The position numbers were made by a program, and so were the translations under genes. This document shows positions 16,774-24,395 of a stretch of DNA of 64,000 nt, in pieces. Source of the stretch: Bradyrhizobium sp. ISRA430. Its GTDB lineage: Bacteria > Pseudomonadota > Alphaproteobacteria > Rhizobiales > Xanthobacteraceae. The stretch is from contig NZ_CP094516.1 in NCBI RefSeq assembly GCF_029909975.1, forward strand, positions 4,774,001 through 4,838,000, read 5' to 3'. Position 1 is the first letter of the stretch; every line of letters starts with the position of its first letter. The notes beneath the pieces were generated by a model. That model searched no databases, had not been told where the DNA came from, and was given only the letters and a program-made list of their open reading frames with translations.

Positions 16774-17946
16774 ATGGCCGAGGCTTACATCGTCGCCGCT
16801 GCGCGGACCGCCGGCGGGCGCAAGGGGGGCCGCCTCGCCGGCTGGCATCCGGCCGATCTCGCCGCCAAGGTGCTCGACGAATTGGTCGACCGCACCAAGG
16901 TCGATCCCGCCTTGGTCGAGGATGTCATCATGGGCTGCGTCATGCAGGTCGGCGAGCAGTCCAACAACGTCGCCCGCAACGCCGTGATGGCCTCGAAGCT
17001 GCCGGAGAGCGTGCCGGGCACCTCGATCGACCGCCAGTGCGGCTCCTCGCAGCAGGCACTGCACTTTGCCGCACAGGCGGTGATGTCCGGTGCGATGGAC
17101 GTTGTGATCGCGGCCGGCGTGGAATCGATGACGCGGGTGCCGATGGGCCTGTCCTCGCAGCTCCCGGCCAAGAACGGCTTCGGCAATTACAAGAGCCCGG
17201 GGATCGAGACCAAGTACCCCAACATCGTGTTCAGCCAGTTCACCGGCGCGGAGATGATGGCCGAGAAGTACGGCCTGTCGAAGGACGCGCTCGACGAATA
17301 TTCCTACAACAGCCACCAGCGCGCGATCGCGGCTACGCAAGCCGGCCACTTCAAGAAGGAGATCGTGCCGCTCGAGATCACCCGCGCCGACGGCTCCAAG
17401 GACACGCATCACATCGACGAGGGCATCCGCTTCGACGTCAGCCTCGACGGCATCAGGAGCGTCAAGCTGATCGCCGAGAACGGCAAGCTCACCGCGGCCA
17501 GCGCCAGCCAGATCTGCGACGGCGCCTCCGGCGTCATGGTGGTGAACGAGCGCGGCCTGAAGCAGCTCGGTGTCAAGCCGCTGGCGCGCGTGCATCACAT
17601 GACCATGACGGGCGGCGATCCCGTGATCATGCTGGACGCACCGCTGCACGCCACCGAGCGCGCACTGCAAAAGGCCGGCATGAAGATCGGCGACATCGAC
17701 CTGTTCGAGGTCAACGAGGCCTTCGCCTCGGTGCCGACCGCGTGGCTCAAGACCACCGGTGCCGATCCGGACCGTCTCAACGTCAATGGCGGCGCCATCG
17801 CGCTCGGCCATCCCCTCGGCGGCTCCGGCACCAAACTGATGACGACGCTGGTGCATGCGCTGCACCAGCGCGGCAAGCGCTACGGCCTGCAGACCATGTG
17901 CGAGGGCGGCGGCATGGCCAATGTGACGATCGTGGAGCGGCTGTAA
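16774..17946 (+). CDS. Thiolase (acetyl-CoA acyltransferase)
   Basis: A 390-residue thiolase that would cleave a 3-ketoacyl-CoA with CoA, or condense acetyl-CoA units. The acylated cysteine is C89 in DRQCGSSQQ, the catalytic histidine is H346 in GHPLGGSG, and the second cysteine is C376 in MCEGGGMAN. NEAFASVPTAW replaces the more common NEAFA.Q, as in several aromatic or steroid-side-chain thiolases. Start at ATG 16774 with GGAGAAA. It diverges from the TetR gene and is followed by an acyl-CoA ligase, completing a ligase, dehydrogenase, crotonase, hydroxyacyl dehydrogenase and thiolase set. Confidence 0.92.
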   Translation: MAEAYIVAAARTAGGRKGGRLAGWHPADLAAKVLDELVDRTKVDPALVEDVIMGCVMQVGEQSNNVARNAVMASKLPESVPGTSIDRQCGSSQQALHFAAQAVMSGAMDVVIAAGVESMTRVPMGLSSQLPAKNGFGNYKSPGIETKYPNIVFSQFTGAEMMAEKYGLSKDALDEYSYNSHQRAIAATQAGHFKKEIVPLEITRADGSKDTHHIDEGIRFDVSLDGIRSVKLIAENGKLTAASASQICDGASGVMVVNERGLKQLGVKPLARVHHMTMTGGDPVIMLDAPLHATERALQKAGMKIGDIDLFEVNEAFASVPTAWLKTTGADPDRLNVNGGAIALGHPLGGSGTKLMTTLVHALHQRGKRYGLQTMCEGGGMANVTIVERL

Positions 17947-17958
17947 GAAAAGCAAAAG

Positions 17959-18046
17959 CGAGTAGTGAATGGCGAGTAGCGAATAGTGAGTAGGCGAAGG
18001 GCAGTCCGCTCTTCTTCCTATTCGCCATTCGCTACTCGCCATTCGC
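17959..18046. repeat. Inverted repeat of GCGAGTAGTGAATG units
   Basis: The left part repeats GAGTAG/GAATGGCGAGTAG/CGAATAG motifs, and the right part (from about 18017) is the near-complement CTATTCGCCATTCGCTACTC. Each arm is itself built of short direct repeats. It lies between the thiolase and ligase genes. Confidence 0.75.
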
Positions 18047-18062
18047 GTTTAGAGGAAACGCG

Positions 18063-19607
18063 ATGACCCATCCCTCCATCCACGCCCGCACCACGCCCGA
18101 CAAGATCGCCTACCGGATGGCCGGAACCGGCAAGGCGATCACCTATCGCGAGCTCGACGAGCTCTCGAACCAGGGCGCCCAGCTCTTCCGCTCGCTCGGG
18201 CTGAAGGCCGGCGATCACATCGCGCTGTTGATGGAGAACCGCCTCGCTTTCATGGAGATCTGCTGGGCCGCGCAGCGCAGCGGGCTCTACTACACGGCGA
18301 TCAGCCGCTACCTGAAGCAGGATGAGATCGACTACATCATCGGCGATTGCGGCGCCAAGGTCGTGATCACCACGCCGAAATGCGCCGACCAGATCAAGGG
18401 TCTGATCAAGGGCACCCCTTGCGAGCCGATCTTCTACATGATGGACGAGCCGCTGCCCGGCTTCCGCTCCTACGACAAGGAGGCGGCCGCGCAGCCGACG
18501 ACGCCGATCGCCGACGAGGTCGCCGGCTATGACATGCTGTATTCGTCCGGCACCACGGGCCGGCCCAAGGGCATCAAGAAAGCCTTCGAAGGCAGTCGGA
18601 TCGACGTGCCGAACGCGTTCCTGCGCGTGCTCTGCGCCGACATGTGCGGCATGAATGCCGCAAGCACATACCTCTCGCCGGCGCCGCTCTATCACGCGGC
18701 GCCATTGCGCTTCAACATGATGGCGATCGTGCTCGGCGGCACTTCCATCATCATGGAACATTTCGACGCCGAGGAGTTCTTGAAGCTGGTCGAGCAATAC
18801 AAGGTGACGCAGTCGCAGCTCGTGCCGACCATGTTCGTGCGCATGCTGAAGCTGCCGGACGAGGTGCGCTCCATGTACGACGTCTCGACGCTGAAGGGCG
18901 CGATCCACGCCGCCGCGCCCTGCCCGATCGATGTGAAAGCAGACATGATCGAATGGTGGGGACCGATCCTGATTGAGTATTACGCGGGCTCGGAAGGCAA
19001 CGGCGTCACCGTCTGCAATTCGAAAGAATGGCTGGAGCATCGCGGCAGCGTCGGCCGCGCGGTGGTCGGCAAGATCAAGATCCTGGACGAGAATGACGAG
19101 GAGCAGCCGCTAGGCGAAATCGGCACGGTCTATTTCGCCGATGCGCCGGCCTTCACCTATCACAACGATCCCGAGAAGACGAAGAAGGCCTACAATGCCA
19201 AGGGCTGGTCGACCCTCGGCGATGTCGGCTATCTCGACAAGGACGGCTTCCTCTATCTCACCGACCGCAAGTCCTACATGATCATCTCGGGCGGAGTGAA
19301 CATCTACCCGCAGGAGACCGAGGACGTTCTCATCTCCCATCCCGACGTCGCCGACGTCGCCGTGTTCGGCGTGCCCAATGCGGAGATGGGCGAGGAAGTG
19401 AAGGCGGTGGTGCAGCCGCACGACATGAAGCGTGCGGGCAAGGCGCTGGAGGCCGATCTGATCGCCTACTGCAAGAGCCGCCTCTCCGCGATCAAATGCC
19501 CGCGCTCGGTCGATTTCGAAGCCGAACTGCCGCGTACACCGACCGGCAAGCTGGTGAAGCGCCACTTGCGCGACCGGTATTGGCCGAAGAGCGCGGTGAA
19601 GATTTGA
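18063..19607 (+). CDS. AMP-binding acyl-CoA synthetase
   Basis: A 514-residue fatty-acid-type ligase. The ATP-binding loop is YSSGTTGRPKG, the aromatic/GSE motif is EYYAGSEGNG, GDVGYLDKDGFLYLTDR carries the adenylate-contacting Asp and Arg, and PTGKLVKR near the C-terminus contains the catalytic lysine. At 514 residues it resembles FadD13/FadD3-type mycobacterial ligases more than long-chain FadD. The start at ATG 18063 follows AGAGGAAACG. It lies 116 bp behind the thiolase, separated by a repeat, and could provide a second entry point into the same pathway. Confidence 0.88.
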   Translation: MTHPSIHARTTPDKIAYRMAGTGKAITYRELDELSNQGAQLFRSLGLKAGDHIALLMENRLAFMEICWAAQRSGLYYTAISRYLKQDEIDYIIGDCGAKVVITTPKCADQIKGLIKGTPCEPIFYMMDEPLPGFRSYDKEAAAQPTTPIADEVAGYDMLYSSGTTGRPKGIKKAFEGSRIDVPNAFLRVLCADMCGMNAASTYLSPAPLYHAAPLRFNMMAIVLGGTSIIMEHFDAEEFLKLVEQYKVTQSQLVPTMFVRMLKLPDEVRSMYDVSTLKGAIHAAAPCPIDVKADMIEWWGPILIEYYAGSEGNGVTVCNSKEWLEHRGSVGRAVVGKIKILDENDEEQPLGEIGTVYFADAPAFTYHNDPEKTKKAYNAKGWSTLGDVGYLDKDGFLYLTDRKSYMIISGGVNIYPQETEDVLISHPDVADVAVFGVPNAEMGEEVKAVVQPHDMKRAGKALEADLIAYCKSRLSAIKCPRSVDFEAELPRTPTGKLVKRHLRDRYWPKSAVKI

Positions 19608-19621
19608 CTCGTGGCAGGGAC

Positions 19622-19710
19622 CGTAGGGTGGGTTAGCCGAAGGCGTAACCCACCTCTGCTCTATCCGCGGGAGCTGAAGAGGTGGGTTACGCTTCGCTAA
19701 CCCACCCTAC
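19622..19710. repeat. Palindromic repeat (CGTAGGGTGGGTTAGC type), full copy
   Basis: CGTAGGGTGGGTTAGCCGAA on the left and TTCGCTAACCCACCCTAC on the right are complementary apart from a few bases, with inner GTAACCCACCTC / GAGGTGGGTTAC-like arms. Confidence 0.8.
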
Positions 19711-19730
19711 TACGATCTTGCGCAACCTTC

Positions 19731-19818
19731 CGTTATGCCCGGGCTTGTCCCGGGCATCCACGTCCTTCAACATGCGCGAAAGAAAACGTGGATGGCCGGG
19801 ACAAATCCGGCCATGACG
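19731..19818. repeat. Palindromic repeat (TTATGCCCGGGCTTGT type)
   Basis: The arm GCCCGGGCTTGTCCCGGGCA followed by TCCACGT faces ACGTGGATGGCCGGGACA. Its right end contributes the GGGAGGA ribosome site of the next gene, so the element reaches up to the coding start. Confidence 0.7.
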
Positions 19819-19828
19819 GGAGGATAGA

Positions 19829-20992
19829 TTGACCGCTCAGCCAACCACCGCTCTCCCCGACATTCCCCTGCCCGCCGGTATCCGCTCGCGTTACGTCGAC
19901 GACATCAACGGCCTGCGCATGCATGCGCTCGAAGCCGGCTTCGAGACCAAGGGGCGCCCCTGTGTCTTGCTATTGCACGGCTTCCCCGAGCTCGCCTTTT
20001 CCTGGCGCAAGGTGATGCCGGTGCTCGCTGCGGCCGGCTATCACGTGATCGCGCCGGATCAGCGCGGATATGGCCGGACGACGGGATGGAGCGCGGACTA
20101 TGACGGCGATCTCGCGCCGTTTCGGCTCTTCAACCTGGTGCGCGACGCGCTCGGGCTGGTGGCGGCGTTCGGCTACAGCCGCGTCGATGTGGTCGGGCAT
20201 GATTTCGGCAGCCCGGTTGCGTCCTGGTGCGCGCTGATACGGCCCGACGTATTTCGCTCCGTCGTGATGATGAGCGCGCCGTTCGGCGGGCCGCCGCCGC
20301 TGCCGTTCGACACGGTCGACGCGCCGGCAAAGCCGCCCGTCGAAGATCCCGTGCATCGCGAGCTCGCTGCGCTGCCGCGCCCGCGCAAGCATTATCAATG
20401 GTACTATTCGACGCGTGCGGCGAATGCCGACATGCATCAGGCGCCGCAAGGCGTGCATGATTTCCTGCGCGCCTACTATCATCACAAGAGTGCGGACTGG
20501 ATCGATAACAAGCCCTATCCGCTGCAGTCATGGTCGGCGAACGAGCTCGCAAAGCTGCCGACCTACTACGTGATGGACGCTGGCGAGACCATGGCGGAGA
20601 CGGTGGCGAAGGAGATGCCGTCGCCGGCCGCAATCGCCGCCAATCATTGGCTGCCGGACCGCGAACTCGCCTACTACAGCGCCGAATACGGCCGCACCGG
20701 TTTTCAGGGCGGGCAGCAATGGTATCGCTGCGGCACTTCCGGCGCTTTCAATAACGAGTTGCAACTGTTCGCGGGCCGCAGCATCGACGTGCCCTCCTGC
20801 TTCATCTCGGGCAGGCAGGATTGGGGTACGTATCAGCGCCCCGGCGTGGTGGAGGCCATGCGGGCCAGCGTCTGCACCAACATGCTCGGCTTTCACCTTG
20901 TCGATGGCGCCGGCCATTGGGTGCAGCAGGAGCAGCCGGCCGAGGTGAGCCGGCTGGTGATCGACTTCCTGGCGAAGGCTCATGCCGCATGA
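19829..20992 (+). CDS. Epoxide-hydrolase-like alpha/beta hydrolase
   Basis: A 387-residue alpha/beta-hydrolase. The oxyanion motif HGFPE starts at H50, the nucleophile elbow is VGHDFG with aspartate D125 instead of serine, and the catalytic histidine is H363 in GAGHWVQQE. An Asp nucleophile with HGFPE and a large cap domain (about 140-290) points to soluble epoxide hydrolase or a dehalogenase relative. Cap tyrosines such as those in HYQWYYS could polarise the epoxide. Translation starts at TTG 19829 behind a strong GGGAGGA; no ATG fits. No partner gene is obvious; mbfA follows with its own promoter. Confidence 0.8.
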   Translation: MTAQPTTALPDIPLPAGIRSRYVDDINGLRMHALEAGFETKGRPCVLLLHGFPELAFSWRKVMPVLAAAGYHVIAPDQRGYGRTTGWSADYDGDLAPFRLFNLVRDALGLVAAFGYSRVDVVGHDFGSPVASWCALIRPDVFRSVVMMSAPFGGPPPLPFDTVDAPAKPPVEDPVHRELAALPRPRKHYQWYYSTRAANADMHQAPQGVHDFLRAYYHHKSADWIDNKPYPLQSWSANELAKLPTYYVMDAGETMAETVAKEMPSPAAIAANHWLPDRELAYYSAEYGRTGFQGGQQWYRCGTSGAFNNELQLFAGRSIDVPSCFISGRQDWGTYQRPGVVEAMRASVCTNMLGFHLVDGAGHWVQQEQPAEVSRLVIDFLAKAHAA

Positions 20993-21022
20993 TTTGACCC
21001 GGGAACCGCAGCGCATTATATA

Positions 21023-21041
21023 GTTTAGAACCATTCTAAAC
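21023..21041 (+). promoter_or_regulatory. ICE motif (Irr operator) of mbfA
   Basis: GTTTAGAACCATTCTAAAC is a perfect 8-bp inverted repeat around a 3-base spacer and matches the iron control element TTTAGAA-N3-TTCTAAA bound by Irr. It ends 17 bases before the mbfA start codon and sits just downstream of TATATAG, so binding would block transcription. Confidence 0.85.
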
Positions 21042-21058
21042 TTTGTCGCAGGGCCGTC

Positions 21059-22030
21059 GTGAAGAACTTTGCCGATCTGACCGAGCGCGAGGTGCTGGCG
21101 GTCGCGATTTCCTCAGAGGAGGAAGACAGCCGCATCTACATGACCTTCGCCGAGGACCTGAAGGAGCGATACCCGGACACGGCCAAGATCTTCGAACAAA
21201 TGGCCGAGGAGGAGCGCGATCACCGGCATCGCCTGCTGAAGCTCTATGAGGAGCGCTTCGGGGTGCATCTGCCGCCGATCCGCCGCGAGGACGTCAAGGG
21301 CTTCCTGCGGCGACGTCCGATCTGGCTGACGAAGAACCTGCCGCTCGACACGATCCGCAAGGAGGTCGAGACCATGGAGCTCGAGGCCGAGCGCTTCTAT
21401 GCGCGGGCCGCCGACCAGGCCGACGATGTCGGCGTGCGCCGCCTGCTCGGCGATCTCGCCGAGGAGGAGAAGCATCACGAGAACCGCGCCATCGCGCTCA
21501 CGGACGAATTCCTGAAGCCCGACGTGCGCGCCGAGGAAGACCGCACGCGGCGGCGGATGTTCGTGCTGCAATATGTGCAGCCCGGTCTCGCCGGCCTGAT
21601 GGACGGCTCGGTCTCGACGCTGGCGCCGCTATTCGCCGCCGCCTTCGCCACGCACCATAACTGGCAGACCTTTCTGGTCGGACTCGCCGCCTCGATCGGC
21701 GCCGGCATCAGCATGGGCTTTGCGGAGGCGCTCTCCGACGACGGCTCGCTGACCGGGCGCGGCTCGCCATGGCTTCGCGGCATCACCTGCGGGGCGATGA
21801 CGACGCTTGGTGGGCTCGGCCACACCATGCCCTATCTCGTGCCCGATGCCTGGCCCAACGCGTTCTGGATCGCGACAGCGATCGCCTGCATCGTCGTGTT
21901 CTTCGAATTGTGGGCGATCGCCTTTGTCCGCGCGCGCTATATGGACACGCCATTTCTCCAGGCCGTATTCCAGATCGTGCTCGGCGGCGCGATCGTGCTC
22001 GGCGTCGGCATATTGATCGGGGCGGCTTAG
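21059..22030 (+). CDS. mbfA: Membrane-bound ferritin / iron exporter MbfA
   Basis: A 323-residue two-domain inner-membrane protein. Residues 1-165 form a ferritin-like (erythrin/rubrerythrin) four-helix domain with iron-ligand glutamates in SSEEEDSRI, EEERDHRHR, METMELEAERF and LAEEEKHHENR. The C-terminal part from about residue 180 is a VIT1/CCC1-type transporter domain (QPGLAGLMDGSVSTLAPL, GISMGFAEALSDDGS, and four or five membrane helices). In Bradyrhizobium japonicum MbfA exports iron and is repressed by Irr through an ICE; the same operator is perfect here. The start is GTG 21059, immediately behind GCAGGG. A monocistronic unit is likely. Confidence 0.93.
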   Translation: MKNFADLTEREVLAVAISSEEEDSRIYMTFAEDLKERYPDTAKIFEQMAEEERDHRHRLLKLYEERFGVHLPPIRREDVKGFLRRRPIWLTKNLPLDTIRKEVETMELEAERFYARAADQADDVGVRRLLGDLAEEEKHHENRAIALTDEFLKPDVRAEEDRTRRRMFVLQYVQPGLAGLMDGSVSTLAPLFAAAFATHHNWQTFLVGLAASIGAGISMGFAEALSDDGSLTGRGSPWLRGITCGAMTTLGGLGHTMPYLVPDAWPNAFWIATAIACIVVFFELWAIAFVRARYMDTPFLQAVFQIVLGGAIVLGVGILIGAA

Positions 22031-22044
22031 GTTGCCCTCCGTGT

Positions 22045-22144
22045 TATGCCCCGCGAAGGCGGGGCATCCAGTATTCCAGAGACTGTAGTCGTATGCGGAC
22101 AAGCCGCGGCATACTGGATCGCCCGGTCACGCCGGGCGATGACC
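22045..22144. repeat. Palindromic repeat (ATGCCCCGCGAAGGCGGGGC type)
   Basis: It opens with the hairpin TGCCCCGC/GCGGGGCA followed by TCCAGTATTCC, and closes with CATACTGGATCGCCCGG and CGCCGGGCGATGAC. Close copies are at 24282-24384 and, extended, at 36135-36306. Confidence 0.8.
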
Positions 22145-22188
22145 ACGATCTGTTGTGTGGCTTACTCCCGATACGTCTCGCTCACATG

Positions 22189-22213
22189 GCAATCGCCGTC
22201 AAACGGCGGTTGC
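22189..22213. promoter_or_regulatory. Stem-loop upstream of the amidase
   Basis: GCAATCGCCGT and ACGGCGGTTGC pair over 11 bp (one G-U) around a 3-base loop, 50 bases before the amidase start. No U-run follows, so it is not a standard terminator for mbfA; it could be a leader hairpin or an operator. Confidence 0.4.
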
Positions 22214-22216
22214 AGC

Positions 22217-22228
22217 GTTTGGCCAAAC
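22217..22228. promoter_or_regulatory. 12-bp perfect palindrome upstream of the amidase
   Basis: GTTTGGCCAAAC reads identically on both strands and lies 35 bases before the amidase start codon, next to the stem-loop at 22189. A regulator site is possible, but no known consensus was recognised. Confidence 0.35.
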
Positions 22229-22262
22229 TGCGCATCATTCCCAGGATGAAAGGAGAAGCGTT

Positions 22263-23735
22263 GTGGCCAAATCGGAATGGAGTTTCAAGAGCGCGGTCGA
22301 ACTGTCGGCCGCATTGACCGCGAAGAAGGTCTCCGCGGTCGAGCTCACGCGGGACGCGATCGACCGTATCGAGCGTCACGACGGCAAGGTCAACGCGATC
22401 TGCGTCCGCGACTTCGATCGTGCGCTCGCCGCCGCCCGCGAGGCCGATGCGGCACTGGCGCGCGGCGAGCGGAAACCGTTGCTCGGCCTGCCCATGACGG
22501 TGAAAGAATCCTATAACATCGCCGGGCTTCCGACGACCTGGGGCATTCCCGCGCAGAAGAATTTCATCGCCGAGGAAGACGCTCTCCCGATCGCGCGGGT
22601 GAAAGACGCCGGCACCGTGATTCTGGGCAAGACCAACGTGCCGCTCGGCCTCGGCGACTGGCAGAGCTATAACGACATCTACGGCACCACCAACAACCCC
22701 TATGACCTCAGCCGCACGCCCGGCGGCTCGTCCGGCGGATCGTCAGCCGCGCTTGCGGCGGGCTACGGCCCCTTGTCGATCGGCTCCGACATTGGCGGCT
22801 CGCTGCGCGTGCCGGCTTTCCATTGCGGGGTCTACGCGCACAAGCCCACCTTCGGACTGGTCGCGATGCGCGGCCATACGCCACCGCCGCTGCCGGCCCT
22901 ACCGTTCGAGCGCGACCTGTCGGTGATCGGCCCGATGGCGCGCAGCACCGCCGACCTGTCGCTGCTGCTCGACGTGATGGCCGAGCCCGATCCGCTGGAT
23001 GTGGGCAAGGCCTACCGGCTCGATCTGCCGGCGGCACGGCACGGCGCCCTGAAGGATTTCCGCGTGCTGGTGATCGACACCGATCCGGTGCTGCCGACCG
23101 ACGCGGCCATACGCGGGACAATCAACACGCTGGCCGAGGATCTTGCCAAGGCCGGCGTCAGGGTCGAGCGCACCAGTCCGCTGCTGCCGGATTTCGCCGC
23201 CTCCTCGCGGCTCTATATGCGCATGCTGATGTCGTTCCTGGGTGCGACCTTCGCGCCCGACATCTATGCCGGCGCCAAGACGGCCGCCGCCGCGCTGCCG
23301 GAGAGCGACAACAGTCTCGCCGCGGAGCGGCTGCGCGGCATCGCGCTCAGCCATCGCGATTGGCAGATGGCCAATGGCGGGCGCACGCGGCTGCGCGCGC
23401 AATGGCGCGAGCTGTTCAAGAGCTTCGACGCAGTGATCTGCCCGGTCATGCCGACGCCGGCCTTTCCGCACGACCATTCGCCGGAGCAGGAGCAACGGCG
23501 CATCACAATCGACGGCAAGGAGCACGCCTATCCCGATCAGCTTGCGTGGCCCGGCATCGCCACCCTGCCCGGCCTGCCCTCGACCGCGATCCCCACCGGC
23601 TTTGCACCGGACGGACTGCCGGTCGGCGTCCAGATCGTCGGCCCGTGGCTGGAGGACCGCACGCCGCTAAAACTTGCCGAGCTGATTGAGCGCGAGTTCG
23701 GCGGCTTCACGCCGCCGCCGGCATTTGATGATTAG
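22263..23735 (+). CDS. Amidase signature family hydrolase
   Basis: A 490-residue amidase of the Ser-cisSer-Lys class. The catalytic lysine is in LPMTVKESYN, the glycine/serine-rich core reads RTPGGSSGGSSAAL, and the serine pair is completed by SDIGGSLRVPA. It would hydrolyse an aliphatic or aromatic amide to acid plus ammonia; substrate specificity cannot be read from the sequence. GTG 22263 is chosen because AAAGGAGAAG lies directly upstream; the frame stays open to 22155 but crosses a hairpin. No transporter or GatC-like partner is adjacent, unlike the second amidase at 44289. Confidence 0.88.
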   Translation: MAKSEWSFKSAVELSAALTAKKVSAVELTRDAIDRIERHDGKVNAICVRDFDRALAAAREADAALARGERKPLLGLPMTVKESYNIAGLPTTWGIPAQKNFIAEEDALPIARVKDAGTVILGKTNVPLGLGDWQSYNDIYGTTNNPYDLSRTPGGSSGGSSAALAAGYGPLSIGSDIGGSLRVPAFHCGVYAHKPTFGLVAMRGHTPPPLPALPFERDLSVIGPMARSTADLSLLLDVMAEPDPLDVGKAYRLDLPAARHGALKDFRVLVIDTDPVLPTDAAIRGTINTLAEDLAKAGVRVERTSPLLPDFAASSRLYMRMLMSFLGATFAPDIYAGAKTAAAALPESDNSLAAERLRGIALSHRDWQMANGGRTRLRAQWRELFKSFDAVICPVMPTPAFPHDHSPEQEQRRITIDGKEHAYPDQLAWPGIATLPGLPSTAIPTGFAPDGLPVGVQIVGPWLEDRTPLKLAELIEREFGGFTPPPAFDD

Positions 23736-23740
23736 TCCGT

Positions 23741-23830
23741 TCGTCATTGCGAGGAGCGGAGCGACGAAGCAATCCAGTCTGCGTCCGCGGAATCATTCCT
23801 GGATTGTTTCGCTTTCGCTCGCAATGACGG
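23741..23830. repeat. Palindromic repeat (GTCATTGCGAG type)
   Basis: CGTCATTGCGAGGAGCGGAG with GCAATCCAG on the left faces CTGGATTG with CTCGCAATGACGG on the right. Same family as 7448-7534 and 39111-39190. A TTCGCGCGCCCCGGAATC fragment follows before the next gene. Confidence 0.75.
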
Positions 23831-23899
23831 CGCAACTAACTTCGAGATGCCGGGTTCGCGCTTCGCGCGCCCCGGAATCACAAAAAGGAGAAAAACGCT

Positions 23900-24253
23900 A
23901 TGAGCAACGACATGGAGGAGCTCACCGCACTCAACCGCGACTATGTCGCGTCCGTGCAGAACTGCGACGTCAATCGCTTCGACGAGATCCTGGCGCCGGA
24001 TTTCTACTGCTCCAATCCCGACAAGACGCTGGTCGATCGCGCAGGCTTCCTGGAACAGACGGCGCGGCCAATCGCGATCCGGAACTTGCGCGAGCGCGAC
24101 GTCATCATCCGCATCATGGGCGATTTCGCCATCATCCACGCGTCGACGAGCTACACCACGGCCGACGGGCAGCAGGCCACCGGCCGCTACACCGACTGCT
24201 GGGCCAAGAAGAATGGCAAGTGGCTCGCGGTGTCGGCGCACGTGTCGCGGTGA
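23900..24253 (+). CDS. NTF2/SnoaL-like fold protein (DUF4440-type)
   Basis: A 117-residue single-domain protein of the cone-shaped NTF2-like superfamily. An N-terminal helix pair (NRDYVASVQNCDVNRFDEIL) is followed by the sheet-forming stretch with APDFYCSNPD, an IMGDFAIIHASTSYTT strand pair and WAKKNGKWLAVSAHVS at the end. Family members are small-molecule enzymes or ligand binders, or have only a structural role, so no reaction is assigned. AAAAAGGAG stands 10 bases before ATG 23900. It lies between two repeats and seems to be its own transcription unit. Confidence 0.8.
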   Translation: MSNDMEELTALNRDYVASVQNCDVNRFDEILAPDFYCSNPDKTLVDRAGFLEQTARPIAIRNLRERDVIIRIMGDFAIIHASTSYTTADGQQATGRYTDCWAKKNGKWLAVSAHVSR

Positions 24254-24281
24254 GGCGGGCGAGATATGTCCACCACTCCGC

Positions 24282-24384
24282 TGTCATGCCCCGCGAAAGC
24301 GGGGCATCCAGTATTCCAGTGGCCGTGCGGTTTACGACAACTGCCGCGGCGTACTGGATCGTCCGGTCAAGCCGGGCGATGACA
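24282..24384. repeat. Palindromic repeat (ATGCCCCGCGAAAGCGGGGC type)
   Basis: Nearly the same layout as 22045-22144: a TCATGCCCCGCGAAAGCGGG hairpin, CATCCAGTATTCCAG, then GTACTGGATCGTCCGG and GCCGGGCGATGACA. It separates convergent genes. Confidence 0.8.
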
Positions 24385-24395
24385 CGTCGTTGATG

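Noticed and set aside
16774..18042. Long minus-strand open frame opposite the thiolase, continuous with the TetR gene
   Set aside because: It is a mirror frame of a high-GC gene; the plus-strand thiolase has all active-site motifs, and the TetR protein has a proper GTG start with ribosome site at 16620.
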